From assembly GCF_003670295.1 (NCBI RefSeq), contig NZ_QXJG01000015.1, positions 1 to 39,209 on the forward strand: a stretch of DNA of 39,209 nucleotides, in the 5' to 3' direction. Both the position numbers and the translations under genes were made by a program. Shown here piece after piece: positions 8,608 through 17,424 of this stretch; the stretch's first letter is position 1, and each line of letters opens with the position of its first letter. This DNA comes from Helicobacter burdigaliensis. Lineage in GTDB: Bacteria; Campylobacterota; Campylobacteria; Campylobacterales; Helicobacteraceae. The notes beneath the pieces are model-generated. The model was not told the origin of the DNA. It did not search any database and saw only the letters and a program-made list of their open reading frames with translations.

Positions 8608-10284
8608 ATGGCTGTTGTAGGAACAAATAAGCAAGAATTAGAAAATATTAACGAGGAAGAAGATTTTGCTACGATGTTAGAGCAATTTGAGAAAAAAGAA
8701 AGTCAAAAAGCTTCTAGCGGGCAGATTGTTGCGATTAATGATCAAAATGTAGTAATTTCTGTCGTGGGCGAAAAGAATGAGGGTATTATTAGCATTGATG
8801 AGATTAAAGATGCTGAAGGAAACTTGAAGTTTAAAGTTGGGGATTCTCTACCTATCGTGATTACAGGAAAAAGAAATGAAAGACCTATTGTGTCTTATAA
8901 AAAGGCAATCCGAAGAGACAATATTAAAAAATACATAGAAGAACTTGGAGAAGACTATAAAGATAAGGTTATTGAGGGTGTTGTTACACACAAAAATAAA
9001 GGTGGCTATGTAGTTGAGAGTGGGGGAGTGGAGTTTTTTATGCCAAAATTTGCCGCTGCATTTAAAGCAGGAGCAAAAGTAGAAGGAAAAACTATCAAAG
9101 CTTGCATTATCAATGTAAAACCCGATGAAGATAGTATTGTGGTTTCAAGAAAAAGACTTTTTGAGATTGAAAACTCTGTAAAACAAGAGGTTGTGGATAA
9201 GATTCTAGCAAGTGAGGGCAATTTAGAGGGTGTAGTTAAAAAGATTACAAGCTTTGGAATGTTTGTAGATGTGCAAGGGGTTGAAGGATTAGTGCATTAT
9301 ACAGAGATTAGTTATAAAGGGCCAGTGAATCCTTCAAAGCTCTATAAAGAGGGTGATATAGTACCTATTAAAGTTCTTTCTTATGATAAGGAAAAAAGAC
9401 GCTTAGCATTATCTATTAAAGCAACTGCAGAAGATCCTTGGAGAGAGGTTGAAAATGAGCTTGAAGTAGGAGATGCTATTAAAGTAGTTGTTAGCAATAT
9501 TGAGCCTTATGGGGTTTTTGTGGATTTAGGAAATGATATTGAGGGCTTCTTGCATATTTCAGAAATCTCTTGGAATAAAAACATTCAAAACCCAGAGCAA
9601 TTCTTAAAAACAGGGCAAGAGATTGATGTTGAGGTTATTGAGATTGATACCAAAGAAAGACGCCTAAGAGTATCTTTGAAGAAACTACTAGATAAGCCTT
9701 TTGAGCAATTTATAAAAACCCATAAAGAAGGCGAAGTGCTAAAAGGAGTTGTGGCTACACTTACAGATTTTGGAGCTTTTGTGAAGCTTGGTAGTATTGA
9801 TGGACTTTTACACAATGAAGATGCTTATTGGAATAAAAATGAAAAATGCAAAAACTTGATGAAAGAGGGCGAAGAAATTGAAGTAAAAATTGCTAAAATT
9901 GATAGAGCAAAAGAAAGGATTTCTTTGACAAGAAAAGGTTTAATCGCTTCTCCTATTGATGATTTTGTAAAAAGCCACTCTATTGATGATAAAGTAACAG
10001 GTGTAGTGCGCGATATTAAGGATTTTGGCGTATTTATTAAGATTGATAATGATGTAGATGCACTTATACGCACAGAAGATTTATTTCCACTTAAAAAAGA
10101 AGAAATTAAAATCGGCGATGAGATTAGTGGTGCAATTTCTTTGATGGATACTGAAAATAATCGCATTAGAGTTTCTGTAAGAAGACTAGAAAGGGCTAAA
10201 GAAAGGGCTAATTTAAAGAGTTTTAATGAGAGCGTAGATGATAAAATGACATTAGGAGATATTATTAAAAATCAAATTTCTTAG
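8608..10284 (+). CDS. rpsA: 30S ribosomal protein S1
   Basis: Binds mRNA on the small ribosomal subunit and helps load it for initiation. The 558 residues contain six S1 (OB-fold) repeats, at about 38-100, 122-185, 205-272, 290-358, 376-442 and 458-525. Repeats 3-6 carry the classical G-x-V-x-x-I-x-x-[FY]-G-x-F-V-x-[LIV] pattern, for example VKKITSFGMFVDVQGVEGLV and VVATLTDFGAFVKLG. The start is preceded by only a weak purine stretch (AAAAAGGCAAAAACAAG). It heads a three-gene run with the unknown gene at 10307 and serA, an order I recall from H. pylori (HP0399-HP0398-HP0397). Confidence 0.96.
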   Translation: MAVVGTNKQELENINEEEDFATMLEQFEKKESQKASSGQIVAINDQNVVISVVGEKNEGIISIDEIKDAEGNLKFKVGDSLPIVITGKRNERPIVSYKKAIRRDNIKKYIEELGEDYKDKVIEGVVTHKNKGGYVVESGGVEFFMPKFAAAFKAGAKVEGKTIKACIINVKPDEDSIVVSRKRLFEIENSVKQEVVDKILASEGNLEGVVKKITSFGMFVDVQGVEGLVHYTEISYKGPVNPSKLYKEGDIVPIKVLSYDKEKRRLALSIKATAEDPWREVENELEVGDAIKVVVSNIEPYGVFVDLGNDIEGFLHISEISWNKNIQNPEQFLKTGQEIDVEVIEIDTKERRLRVSLKKLLDKPFEQFIKTHKEGEVLKGVVATLTDFGAFVKLGSIDGLLHNEDAYWNKNEKCKNLMKEGEEIEVKIAKIDRAKERISLTRKGLIASPIDDFVKSHSIDDKVTGVVRDIKDFGVFIKIDNDVDALIRTEDLFPLKKEEIKIGDEISGAISLMDTENNRIRVSVRRLERAKERANLKSFNESVDDKMTLGDIIKNQIS

Positions 10285-10306
10285 TGGCTTAGGGGGTATT
10301 AAGAGC

Positions 10307-10795
10307 ATGCAAATAAGATTGCTAGTTGTTATTTTTACAATCTTTACAGGCATACTCTTTTTTGTTTTAATACGCTTTTATGTAGGTGCAATGAGTGCTT
10401 ATGAGCTTCCACAGATTGAAACTTATAACTTTGCAACAGAGCAAGAAGTGAATCCTAAAGAAGTCTTAAAGTCAGCTTGGGTAAGTAGGCTTGCTATGCA
10501 AGATAAGGTAGAATACATCTATCCTGCCCCAGAAATGCAAGTTAAGCTTATGCTAACTACTGAAATGGAAGAAGAGCAGACAAGCAAGATATATCGTGTT
10601 TCTGTTGGGATTATCGATGCTTATCAGTTTTTTTGTATCAATCAGGTTTTAAGTGCGCATAAAATTAAATACTCTTACTATAAAGTGGGAGATCATATTT
10701 GGTTACTTGTTGCTGCAAATAATCAAAATTACCTTCATAATGTTTTAGAGAAGTTAAAGCATTATGAAATTAATTATGAAATATCTTTGTCTTAG
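10307..10795 (+). CDS. Conserved membrane-anchored protein of unknown function between rpsA and serA
   Basis: A 162-residue protein with one N-terminal membrane helix (about residues 4-25, VVIFTIFTGILFFVLIRFY) and a soluble remainder that probably lies in the periplasm. No signal cleavage site or lipobox is seen. The C-terminal part has a mixed alpha/beta look, with hydrophobic strands such as HIWLLVAA and a terminal YEINYEISL. I do not recognise a domain. The same position between rpsA and serA is, as far as I recall, held by a hypothetical protein in H. pylori, so the gene is conserved by synteny. It lies 22 bases after rpsA and 9 before serA. Confidence 0.75.
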   Translation: MQIRLLVVIFTIFTGILFFVLIRFYVGAMSAYELPQIETYNFATEQEVNPKEVLKSAWVSRLAMQDKVEYIYPAPEMQVKLMLTTEMEEEQTSKIYRVSVGIIDAYQFFCINQVLSAHKIKYSYYKVGDHIWLLVAANNQNYLHNVLEKLKHYEINYEISLS

Positions 10796-10804
10796 GAGTT
10801 TGCG

Positions 10805-12388
10805 ATGTCAAATTATACGATTATTGTATGTGATCATATTCACAAAAGCGGATTGGATTTACTGCAAAAGGCTGAAAATGTAACAATGCTAAATTTAGCA
10901 CATTTGCCAAAAGATGAGCTAAAAAAAGAGTTGCATAAAGCAGATGTAGCAATTACTAGAAGTTCTACGGATGTAGATGAGAGCTTTTTAGAATCTGCTC
11001 CCAAATTAAGAGCGGTGGTTAGAGCAGGTGTAGGTGTAGATAATGTAGATATTGAAGCTTCTAGTAAGCGTGGTGTTGTGGTTATGAATGTGCCTACTGC
11101 AAATACAATAGCAGCTGTGGAGCTAACTTGTGCGCATATTTTAAGTTCGGTTAGAAATTATCCAAGTGCAAACGCACAATTAAAGTATGAGCGTAAATGG
11201 AAAAGGGAAGATTGGTATGGCACAGAGCTAAAAGGTAAAAAGTTAGGAATTATTGGCTTTGGAAATATCGGAAGTCGTGTGGGTAAAAGAATGAAAGCTT
11301 TTGAAATGGAAGTGATTGCCTATGATCCTTATATTAATCCCACAAAAGCAACAGATGCGGGAATTGCCTATACTACAAACTTTGAAGATATTTTAAAATG
11401 TGATATTATAACAATCCACACTCCTAAGAATAAAGAAACAATTAATATGATAGGCAAAGATGAAATTGCAAAAATGAAAGATGGAGTGATTTTAATCAAT
11501 TGTGCAAGAGGTGGATTGTATAACGAAGAAGCCTTGCTTGAAGGCTTAAAGAGTAAAAAAATCCGTTGGGCTGGGATTGATGTATTTAATAAAGAACCTG
11601 CTATTAATAATCCTCTTTTAGATTTGGAGAATATCTATGTTACGCCACATATTGGTGCAAATACTCTAGAATCTCAAGAGAAAATTGCTATTGAAGCAGC
11701 AGAAGCAGCACTAGAAGCTGCAAGAGGTTCAAGTTTTCCAAATGCACTTAATTTACCTATTAAAGAAAATGAATTGCCAAGTTATATGAAAGCCTATTTA
11801 GAGCTTGTGCAAAAAATGGCATTTTTTGCAATACAGGTAAATAAAGCAGAAGTGCGAAGCATTCAGTTAGAGGCTTGTGGAGAGATTAAAGCACATATTT
11901 CTTCTTTGGCCACTTTTGCACTTGTGGGTATGCTAAATGCTTCTGTGGGAGATAAGGTAAATTATGTAAATGCTCCTTATGTAGCTAAAGAAAGAGGTAT
12001 TGAAGTGGATTTAGTAGGTAAAGATTCACAAGGTGTGTTTAAAAATCAAATCAAACTTACTCTTACTACGCAAAATGGAGATTTTAGTGTGAGTGGTGCA
12101 GTATTTAATGACAATACCCCTCGTTTAGTTGAAATTAATCATTTTAGTTTGGATATAGAGCCAAAAGGGCGTATGATACTCTTTAGAAACAACGACACTC
12201 CAGGAGTTATCGGAAGTGTAGGTAGCACTTTAGCAAAACATAATATCAATATTGCAGATTTTAGACTTGGGCGTTATGGAAAAGAGGCTTTAGCACTCAT
12301 TGTGGTAGATGATGAAGTAAGCACTGAAGTTTTAAATGAGCTTTCAAAAATTGATGCTTGTCTTTCAATAAAATATGCAATTTTATAA
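10805..12388 (+). CDS. serA: D-3-phosphoglycerate dehydrogenase
   Basis: First enzyme of serine synthesis, oxidising 3-phosphoglycerate with NAD. The 527 residues fit the long form: a split substrate domain, an NAD-binding Rossmann domain with LGIIGFGNIGSRVGKRM near residue 145, the catalytic stretch NCARGGLYNEEAL and VTPHIGANT with the catalytic histidine, then an intervening domain (about 320-445) and a C-terminal ACT domain (about 455-527, RNNDTPGVIGSVGSTLAKH) that usually binds serine for feedback. A TAGGAG lies seven bases before the ATG. Last gene of the rpsA run. Confidence 0.96.
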   Translation: MSNYTIIVCDHIHKSGLDLLQKAENVTMLNLAHLPKDELKKELHKADVAITRSSTDVDESFLESAPKLRAVVRAGVGVDNVDIEASSKRGVVVMNVPTANTIAAVELTCAHILSSVRNYPSANAQLKYERKWKREDWYGTELKGKKLGIIGFGNIGSRVGKRMKAFEMEVIAYDPYINPTKATDAGIAYTTNFEDILKCDIITIHTPKNKETINMIGKDEIAKMKDGVILINCARGGLYNEEALLEGLKSKKIRWAGIDVFNKEPAINNPLLDLENIYVTPHIGANTLESQEKIAIEAAEAALEAARGSSFPNALNLPIKENELPSYMKAYLELVQKMAFFAIQVNKAEVRSIQLEACGEIKAHISSLATFALVGMLNASVGDKVNYVNAPYVAKERGIEVDLVGKDSQGVFKNQIKLTLTTQNGDFSVSGAVFNDNTPRLVEINHFSLDIEPKGRMILFRNNDTPGVIGSVGSTLAKHNINIADFRLGRYGKEALALIVVDDEVSTEVLNELSKIDACLSIKYAIL

Positions 12389-12418
12389 TTTTTAAGTTAA
12401 ACTTATACAAAAGAAGGG

Positions 12419-12424
12419 TATAAT
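12419..12424 (+). promoter_or_regulatory. -10 box of tRNA-Leu(CAA)
   Basis: A perfect TATAAT 17 bases before the mature tRNA end, which would place the transcript start near 12431. The box lies inside a short inverted repeat (AGGGTA, TAAT, TACCCT at 12415-12430) followed by CTTTTT, so the same bases could also form a terminator for serA. The two uses are not exclusive. Confidence 0.6.
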
Positions 12425-12441
12425 TACCCTCTTTTTATTAA

Positions 12442-12528
12442 GCCGGGGTGGTGAAATTGGTAGACGCGCCAGACTCAAAATCTGGTGGGGGCAACCCCGT
12501 GTCGGTTCGATTCCGACCCTCGGCACCA
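12442..12528 (+). tRNA. tRNA-Leu (anticodon CAA)
   Basis: An 87-base class II tRNA. The acceptor GCCGGGG pairs with CCTCGGC (one G-T wobble), the D-arm contains AATTGGTAGACGCG, the anticodon stem CCAGA/TCTGG encloses CTCAAAA (anticodon CAA), a variable stem GGGGG-CAA-CCCCG follows, and the T-arm has GGTTCGATTCC. The CCA end is encoded. The long variable arm and A discriminator agree with leucine. Confidence 0.96.
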
Positions 12529-12811
12529 CTTAATCTCCTTGATTATCTTATAAGTTTTCCATTAGTGAATAGCCTATTTACAATTTATTTTAAAGTTTTA
12601 AGAATAGCTTTTCTCTTCATAAAGTGGAATTAGAAAATCACTTATGCAGAGAAATAAAAGCTAATTTGCTTTTTATAAAATATAAATAAATATTAATTTA
12701 TATTAATAAATCATAGAATTAATACCTAGTTAATACAAATTTAAGTAGAATCCAAATTATTAAATGGGGAATAAATTTGCAAATTTTTGCATCATTGTTG
12801 AAGAAGGTAAT

Positions 12812-13525
12812 ATGTTAATAGAGTGGGACAAAAGTTTTAGCATAAAAAATGCAGCGATAGATAGGCAACATCAAAAAATGTTTGAAATTGCAAATAGAGT
12901 GTTTGTGATATTTGACAAAATCAAAGAACGCGAAATAGATGAAAATATAAAATTACAAATTAAAGGCATTATTGTAGAGTTTTTAGAATACATTAAAAGC
13001 CATCTAAAAGATGAAGAAAATTATATGGAATCTATAAAATATCCTCTAACTAGGGAACATAAGGTTTTACATACTCGTTTGATTAAAGAGGCAAAAGAAA
13101 TTTTAGGGCAAATTAATGATATTCCAGTTCTTGTGAATTCTTTGCAAGTTTTTATGAAAGATTGGTTAATACAGCATATTTTAAGCGAAGATATTCTCGT
13201 GCAAGTTTTTGCCACTAAAAGTTTGGAGGTTAAGGAAATCCACCATAGCTTGGAGCTTTATACCAAAATATGTTCTTTAAAGAAAAATATTTATGAAGAG
13301 GTGCGTTATAAATACATTTGTGCTTGTCCACTAAAAGAACATCAAGTATATAAGAGCATTCATGAGGAGTTGCAAAGTGGCGTGCTATTGCGTTGCCATT
13401 CTTGCAAACAGCCTTTGGTGTATTATCCCAAAATGAAAGCTTTTGATATAGAAGAGCTAAAAGAGAAGTTTTTTAAGACTGCGGGGGGGGGGGGCTTAAA
13501 TGAAAAAATCGCTTTACACAGCTAA
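12812..13525 (+). CDS. Bacteriohemerythrin with a C-terminal cysteine-rich domain
   Basis: Binds O2 at a non-haem di-iron centre, serving as an oxygen sensor, store or scavenger. Numbered from the ATG at 12812, the ligand set is complete: His20, His64, Glu68, His83, His87, His122 and Asp127 in the order expected for hemerythrins. I chose this ATG, not one 48 bases upstream, because GAAGAAGGT precedes it and the protein then starts like other bacteriohemerythrins (LIEWDKSFSI). Residues 150-220 form an added domain with Cys154, a C-A-C pair (170/172) and C-H-S-C (195/198), resembling a small zinc-binding module. A 12-G tract sits in the last codons and puts four glycines and the tail LNEKIALHS at the C-terminus. 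Confidence 0.9.
   Translation: MLIEWDKSFSIKNAAIDRQHQKMFEIANRVFVIFDKIKEREIDENIKLQIKGIIVEFLEYIKSHLKDEENYMESIKYPLTREHKVLHTRLIKEAKEILGQINDIPVLVNSLQVFMKDWLIQHILSEDILVQVFATKSLEVKEIHHSLELYTKICSLKKNIYEEVRYKYICACPLKEHQVYKSIHEELQSGVLLRCHSCKQPLVYYPKMKAFDIEELKEKFFKTAGGGGLNEKIALHS
13483..13494 (+). repeat. Poly-G tract of 12, likely phase-variable
   Basis: Twelve consecutive G at the junction of the hemerythrin gene and the DUF342 gene, ending five bases before the second gene's ATG. G tracts of this length are classical slipped-strand contingency sites in Helicobacter and Campylobacter. With 12 G the first gene ends at 13525, overlapping the second gene; one G fewer ends it at the TAA touching the ATG; one G more ends it at a TGA overlapping the ATG. 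The second gene has no other ribosome binding site. Confidence 0.9.
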
Positions 13526-15311
13526 AGATCCTTATGGTTTTGTTTGTGAGGCACAAGCTAGGGATAATCAAGAGTATGATTATGAGATTTTAAGAATCAC
13601 AACTCACACAAGGCGTAAAAATGATATTTCTAGCTACTCTTATGGTGAGCTAAGCCATTTTAATAATGGTACAGAATTTCTTTCTCGTGATGAAATTTAT
13701 CAGATTTTTGAGATAAATATTGTAGAAAAAACTCCTAAAGCATTTTTTTGGAAATTACTTTTAGATGATGAAGCAGTGGAGCTAGAAGCAACGCTTGAGT
13801 TAGGAGATAATTGTGTCTATCATCAAGATATAAAAGATGAGCTTACTTATGAGCTTTATAAGGAAATGTTAAAGGAGGGATTGCTAGTTGGGATTAGAAT
13901 GTTGCCTAAGTTTTTTGAGCAATTAGAGGAGATTATTACACAAATTAAGACGCAAGAGTTTCCATCTAGCGTTACTTTTAAGGTTGCCAAAGGGGTTAGA
14001 GGGGAGAAGAGCCAAAAAGATGTCTTGGAGCTAAGGCATCCTGTTTTTGAAACCACAAATCATGAGATGTATTATGAAAAACCCATACAAAAAGATTCTT
14101 TGTTGTTTTACTATAAAAAGGGAGTGCCCGGTAAAAGAGGAAGGAATCTAAGGGGGGAAATTTTAGAGGAGGGTGTTAAAGATATTCATCAGTCTGTGCC
14201 TAAAATTTTAGGGGGTATATATATCAAACAAACACAAGAGGGGTATTATGCGTATGCAGAGCAGTATGGCTATCTTTTTAGGAGTAAGAACGAGTTTGGT
14301 GTGTTTAATGAAATCAAACTTAAAGAAGTTTCTTTAAAGACGACAGGAAATCTTCAAGCAAATTTACAAGAAGATGTCTCATTGCAGGTTAAAAATGTGG
14401 ATAAACTGCAAGATAGTATTGGTGAGAGTGTAGAGCTTAGCGTAAATAATATTCAAGTTAAAGGAAATGTAGGGAAGTCTTCTATAGTTGCAAATACCAT
14501 AGATGTGCAAGGGCAAACACATCTAAAGACAAATATCATCGCCCACCATGCAACTCTTAGTAATCTAAAAGGGAGTATTGAAGGGGAGGTTGTTTGTGTG
14601 GATTCTTTAGAAAACGGAAAAATAAAAGCAAAAATAGCCATTATCAATCAATGTATGGGTGGGAAAATCATCGCAGATAAAATTTATATTAAAAATCTTA
14701 AAAGTTATAATGAAATCTACCCTCAAGGAATGCTTGTGGTAGATACAATTAGTGGCGATATGAATCTTATAGAGGTGGGTATAAAACGCACAGATAAAGA
14801 AGAAAATGCAGTGATTTTGTCGCAAAATATTAGTGAGCTAAGAAGCAAGCTAAAGTATCTGCTTTTAAAAATGGAGCAATCTTATTCTTATGTTAGTAAA
14901 AATCAGGTAAATATTTATGTGATTAAAAACTCGTTAAAGGGGCAGAGCGTTTCTGCAAATATTCAAAGCATCTTAGAAAAATATGAAAAAGTCTTAGTGC
15001 AATATCATAAAATGCTAAAAGAATATCAAGACATTGTAAGATTACTTTTTTATCTTGAAGAAAAAGAGCAAAACATTGCTAATGCGATTTTAGAGATTGA
15101 ATGTATGATTTTAGGCAAGTCTTTGGGTAGAGATAATCTATTGCGCTATCGTTTAAACAATGCAGATCAAAAAGAGATTCGTTATATGCTAGATGGCACA
15201 GAATTCAAGCATTTTCAGCTTGTAAAAACAGAGAATGAGAATTTTAGATTAAAAAAGAATGAAGATTATAATCACAATAAAATTTCTTGGATTCATCAAT
15301 ACTCGTTTTGA
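13500..15311 (+). CDS. FapA / DUF342 family protein
   Basis: A 603-residue cytoplasmic-looking protein without signal peptide or membrane helices. The middle part (about 165-260) contains the DUF342 pattern with KVAKGVRGEKSQKD and GVPGKRGRNLRGEIL; residues about 300-430 form a run of short repeated strands (VKGNVGKSSIVANTIDVQGQ, IIAHHATLSNLKGSIEG and so on) expected for the right-handed beta-helix of FapA/bactofilin-like polymers; the rest is helical, with a probable coiled coil near 440-560. Family members in other bacteria influence flagellar assembly or cell polarity, but the role here is unknown. The frame always has a TAA directly before the ATG, so fusion to the hemerythrin is impossible; translation probably depends on the preceding G tract. 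Confidence 0.82.
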   Translation: MKKSLYTAKDPYGFVCEAQARDNQEYDYEILRITTHTRRKNDISSYSYGELSHFNNGTEFLSRDEIYQIFEINIVEKTPKAFFWKLLLDDEAVELEATLELGDNCVYHQDIKDELTYELYKEMLKEGLLVGIRMLPKFFEQLEEIITQIKTQEFPSSVTFKVAKGVRGEKSQKDVLELRHPVFETTNHEMYYEKPIQKDSLLFYYKKGVPGKRGRNLRGEILEEGVKDIHQSVPKILGGIYIKQTQEGYYAYAEQYGYLFRSKNEFGVFNEIKLKEVSLKTTGNLQANLQEDVSLQVKNVDKLQDSIGESVELSVNNIQVKGNVGKSSIVANTIDVQGQTHLKTNIIAHHATLSNLKGSIEGEVVCVDSLENGKIKAKIAIINQCMGGKIIADKIYIKNLKSYNEIYPQGMLVVDTISGDMNLIEVGIKRTDKEENAVILSQNISELRSKLKYLLLKMEQSYSYVSKNQVNIYVIKNSLKGQSVSANIQSILEKYEKVLVQYHKMLKEYQDIVRLLFYLEEKEQNIANAILEIECMILGKSLGRDNLLRYRLNNADQKEIRYMLDGTEFKHFQLVKTENENFRLKKNEDYNHNKISWIHQYSF

Positions 15312-15354
15312 GTATAGAAAATAAAATATAGTTTTGTAAAAAAGAAGATAAAAG

Positions 15355-15439
15355 TGGTGCGGAAAAGAGGACTTGAACCTCCATGCCTTGCGGCGCCAGA
15401 TCCTAAGTCTGGTGCGTCTGCCAGTTTCGCCATTTCCGC
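15355..15439 (-). tRNA. tRNA-Leu (anticodon TAG)
   Basis: Read on the minus strand: acceptor GCGGAAA pairs with TTTCCGC, A discriminator and encoded CCA; D-arm with AACTGGCAGACGC; anticodon stem CCAGA/TCTGG around CTTAGGA (anticodon TAG); variable stem GCCGCAAGGC; T-arm GGTTCAAGTCC. The long variable arm fits leucine. Confidence 0.96.
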
Positions 15440-15454
15440 AAATTAAAGATGGAG

Positions 15455-15460
15455 ATTATA
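15455..15460 (-). promoter_or_regulatory. -10 box of tRNA-Leu(TAG)
   Basis: A perfect TATAAT on the minus strand, 15 bases before the mature tRNA end, the same arrangement as at the other leucine tRNA in this window. No clear -35 element. Confidence 0.6.
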
Positions 15461-15598
15461 CAGACATTATCCTTAATATAAACTAAATGTTATTTTCCTA
15501 AAATTTTCACAATCTAAAATAAAATTATTTTATTTTTTACAAGTTTAAAGATAAATTTTACTAAAATACTAAAGACATTTTAAACATAAGGAAGCAAA

Positions 15599-16327
15599 AT
15601 GAAAAAAATTGCCTTAATATTAAGTTGTATGTTTGGGTTTGCATATGCAGATTTTAATACAAATTTTGCCAAAAGCATTAAAGATTTAAGTGGCGTAGAG
15701 GTGAAAGTGGAGTTTAAAAAAGAGCTTGAAAGCTTTAAGGATACTTATTTTGTGATTGCAAAAACGAGTAATGGAGATGCTTTTCCGGTATTTGTAAGTA
15801 AAGATGGTAAATATCTTATTGGTTTTAGTAATGTTCTAAGCTTGGCAGATAATGATATGAAAATGATGCAAGAACAGCTAAAAAAAGCAAGTGAAGCAAA
15901 TATAGCTAAAGACAAACAAGCTTTAAGTAAGCTTTTTGCGAGTTTTGCTAAAGAGGATTTTGTGTATTTAGAGGGGAATAAAAAGGGGCTTCCTACTAAG
16001 ATTGTTGTAACTGCACCTGATTGCCCACATTGTCAAAATCAGCTTAAAAACGATATGGATAAAATCCTAGATGAAGCTAATTTGAAAATTATCTTTGCTC
16101 CTCTTGGAAAAGAAGATGCTTTTATAAAAGCACAGCTTATTATGAATGAAACCAAAAATTTAAAAAGCACAAAGGAAAAGTTGGCAGTGCTTAGAAAGTA
16201 TTATTTTGCAAAAGAACTTAGTAAGACTCAGCTTAAAACAAATTATGATAAAGTTAAAGCAAATCAAGAAAAAATCTTTGGTTCAGGATTGGTACAAGGC
16301 GTTCCTTTTGTTTTTAGTGAGGAATAA
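15599..16327 (+). CDS. Periplasmic DsbC/DsbG-like thiol:disulfide oxidoreductase
   Basis: A 242-residue exported protein. A short signal peptide (about 1-17, ending FAYA) precedes an N-terminal domain of about 100 residues and a thioredoxin-fold domain with the redox motif DCPHC (Cys142, Cys145) and the cis-proline loop GVPFVF near the C-terminus. The layout resembles DsbC/DsbG and the H. pylori HP0231-type dimeric oxidoreductases, so disulfide formation or isomerisation in the periplasm is likely; oxidase and isomerase cannot be told apart from the sequence. AAGGA lies six bases before the ATG. Its stop overlaps the start of the MlaE gene (TAATG), tying it to the lipid transporter operon. 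Confidence 0.82.
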   Translation: MKKIALILSCMFGFAYADFNTNFAKSIKDLSGVEVKVEFKKELESFKDTYFVIAKTSNGDAFPVFVSKDGKYLIGFSNVLSLADNDMKMMQEQLKKASEANIAKDKQALSKLFASFAKEDFVYLEGNKKGLPTKIVVTAPDCPHCQNQLKNDMDKILDEANLKIIFAPLGKEDAFIKAQLIMNETKNLKSTKEKLAVLRKYYFAKELSKTQLKTNYDKVKANQEKIFGSGLVQGVPFVFSEE

Positions 16328-17424
16328 TGGAAGCTTTTTTAGAGCATAGGGCGGAAAATACCCTTATACTCGGAGGGGTTTGGGATTTCTCACTCCCTAA
16401 ATCCCTACTTAACAAACTTCAAAAGTGTAAAAATCTCTCCTCTTTAAAAATTCTTTTAGATTCTAGTTTTGATCTTGATTTTTGTGGAGGAGAGGTTTTA
16501 TATCAATGGAATAAAACTCTTCACAATACAGCCAAAAATGAGCTTTTAGAGCATAAGAAAGTGCAAAAAATTTTTCAACTCTTAGCAGTGCAACAAAACA
16601 TAGAAAAGCCTACGCTAAAAGACAATTTTTTTAAGCTACATAGTGATAGTTTTAAAATCATTGGTAATTTTTGCAAGAAAAATGTAGAGTTATTGAGTTT
16701 TTTGGGAGAAATTATTTATTTTTTCTTTTATACTTTTTTAAATCCTACAAATTTTCGTATTAAAACAACTTTTTACCATATTCAAGAATCTTTGATTAAG
16801 GCAGTGGGGATAGTAGCACTTGCTTGTTTTTTGATAGGAATCGTCGTGGCTTATCAGGGTTCTATTCAGCTTAGGCAATTTGGAGCGAGTATTTTAATAG
16901 TAGAGATGAGCTCTATGCTTACTTTGCGAGAAATGGCGCCTATTATCACAGCAATTATTATTGCAGGGCGTAGCGCTTCTGCATTCAGTGCAGAAATTGG
17001 TATGATGAGGGCAACACAAGAGATGGACGCTATGAAGGTTATGGGGTTTAATCCGATTACTTTTTTGGTTTTACCACGCCTTATTGCTTTGGTGTGTGTT
17101 ATGCCTCTTGTTGTGTTTATTTCTGATGTTTTTGGGCTTTTGGGTGCTATGCTAATCTCACAACTTCAGCTAGATATTAGCACAGAGCAATTTATTGAGC
17201 GTTTTTCTTTGATGGTGTCTTTGCGACATTTTTGGGTGGGGATTATCAAAGCTCCTTTTTTTGGACTTATTATCGCACTTGTAGGGTGTTATTATGGTTT
17301 TAGTGCAAATAAAGATACAAGAAGTATTGGAATAAACACTACAAAAAGTGTTGTAATTTCTATTTTTTGTGTGATTGCATTTGATGCGCTTTGTTCAATT
17401 CTTTTTACGGAGCTTGGATTATGA
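16327..17424 (+). CDS. mlaE: MlaE-type lipid ABC transporter permease with N-terminal STAS domain
   Basis: Inner-membrane permease of an MCE-type phospholipid transporter. Residues 1-95 form a STAS-like domain (LILGGVWDFSL, LKILLDSSFDLDFCGGEVL), the counterpart of the separate MlaB protein of E. coli. The permease part (about 110-365) has five to six membrane segments and the conserved loop REMAPIITAIIIAGRSASAFSAEIGMM split over residues 200-230, followed by ATQEMDAMKVMG. The start overlaps the Dsb-like gene and the stop overlaps mlaF (ATGA). Fused STAS-MlaE proteins are common outside enterobacteria. Confidence 0.9.
   Translation: MEAFLEHRAENTLILGGVWDFSLPKSLLNKLQKCKNLSSLKILLDSSFDLDFCGGEVLYQWNKTLHNTAKNELLEHKKVQKIFQLLAVQQNIEKPTLKDNFFKLHSDSFKIIGNFCKKNVELLSFLGEIIYFFFYTFLNPTNFRIKTTFYHIQESLIKAVGIVALACFLIGIVVAYQGSIQLRQFGASILIVEMSSMLTLREMAPIITAIIIAGRSASAFSAEIGMMRATQEMDAMKVMGFNPITFLVLPRLIALVCVMPLVVFISDVFGLLGAMLISQLQLDISTEQFIERFSLMVSLRHFWVGIIKAPFFGLIIALVGCYYGFSANKDTRSIGINTTKSVVISIFCVIAFDALCSILFTELGL

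Noticed and set aside
12448-12633. 61-codon frame starting inside tRNA-Leu(CAA)
   Set aside because: Its first half is the translated tRNA (a common artefact, VDAPDSKSGGGNPVSVRFRP), so it is not a gene.
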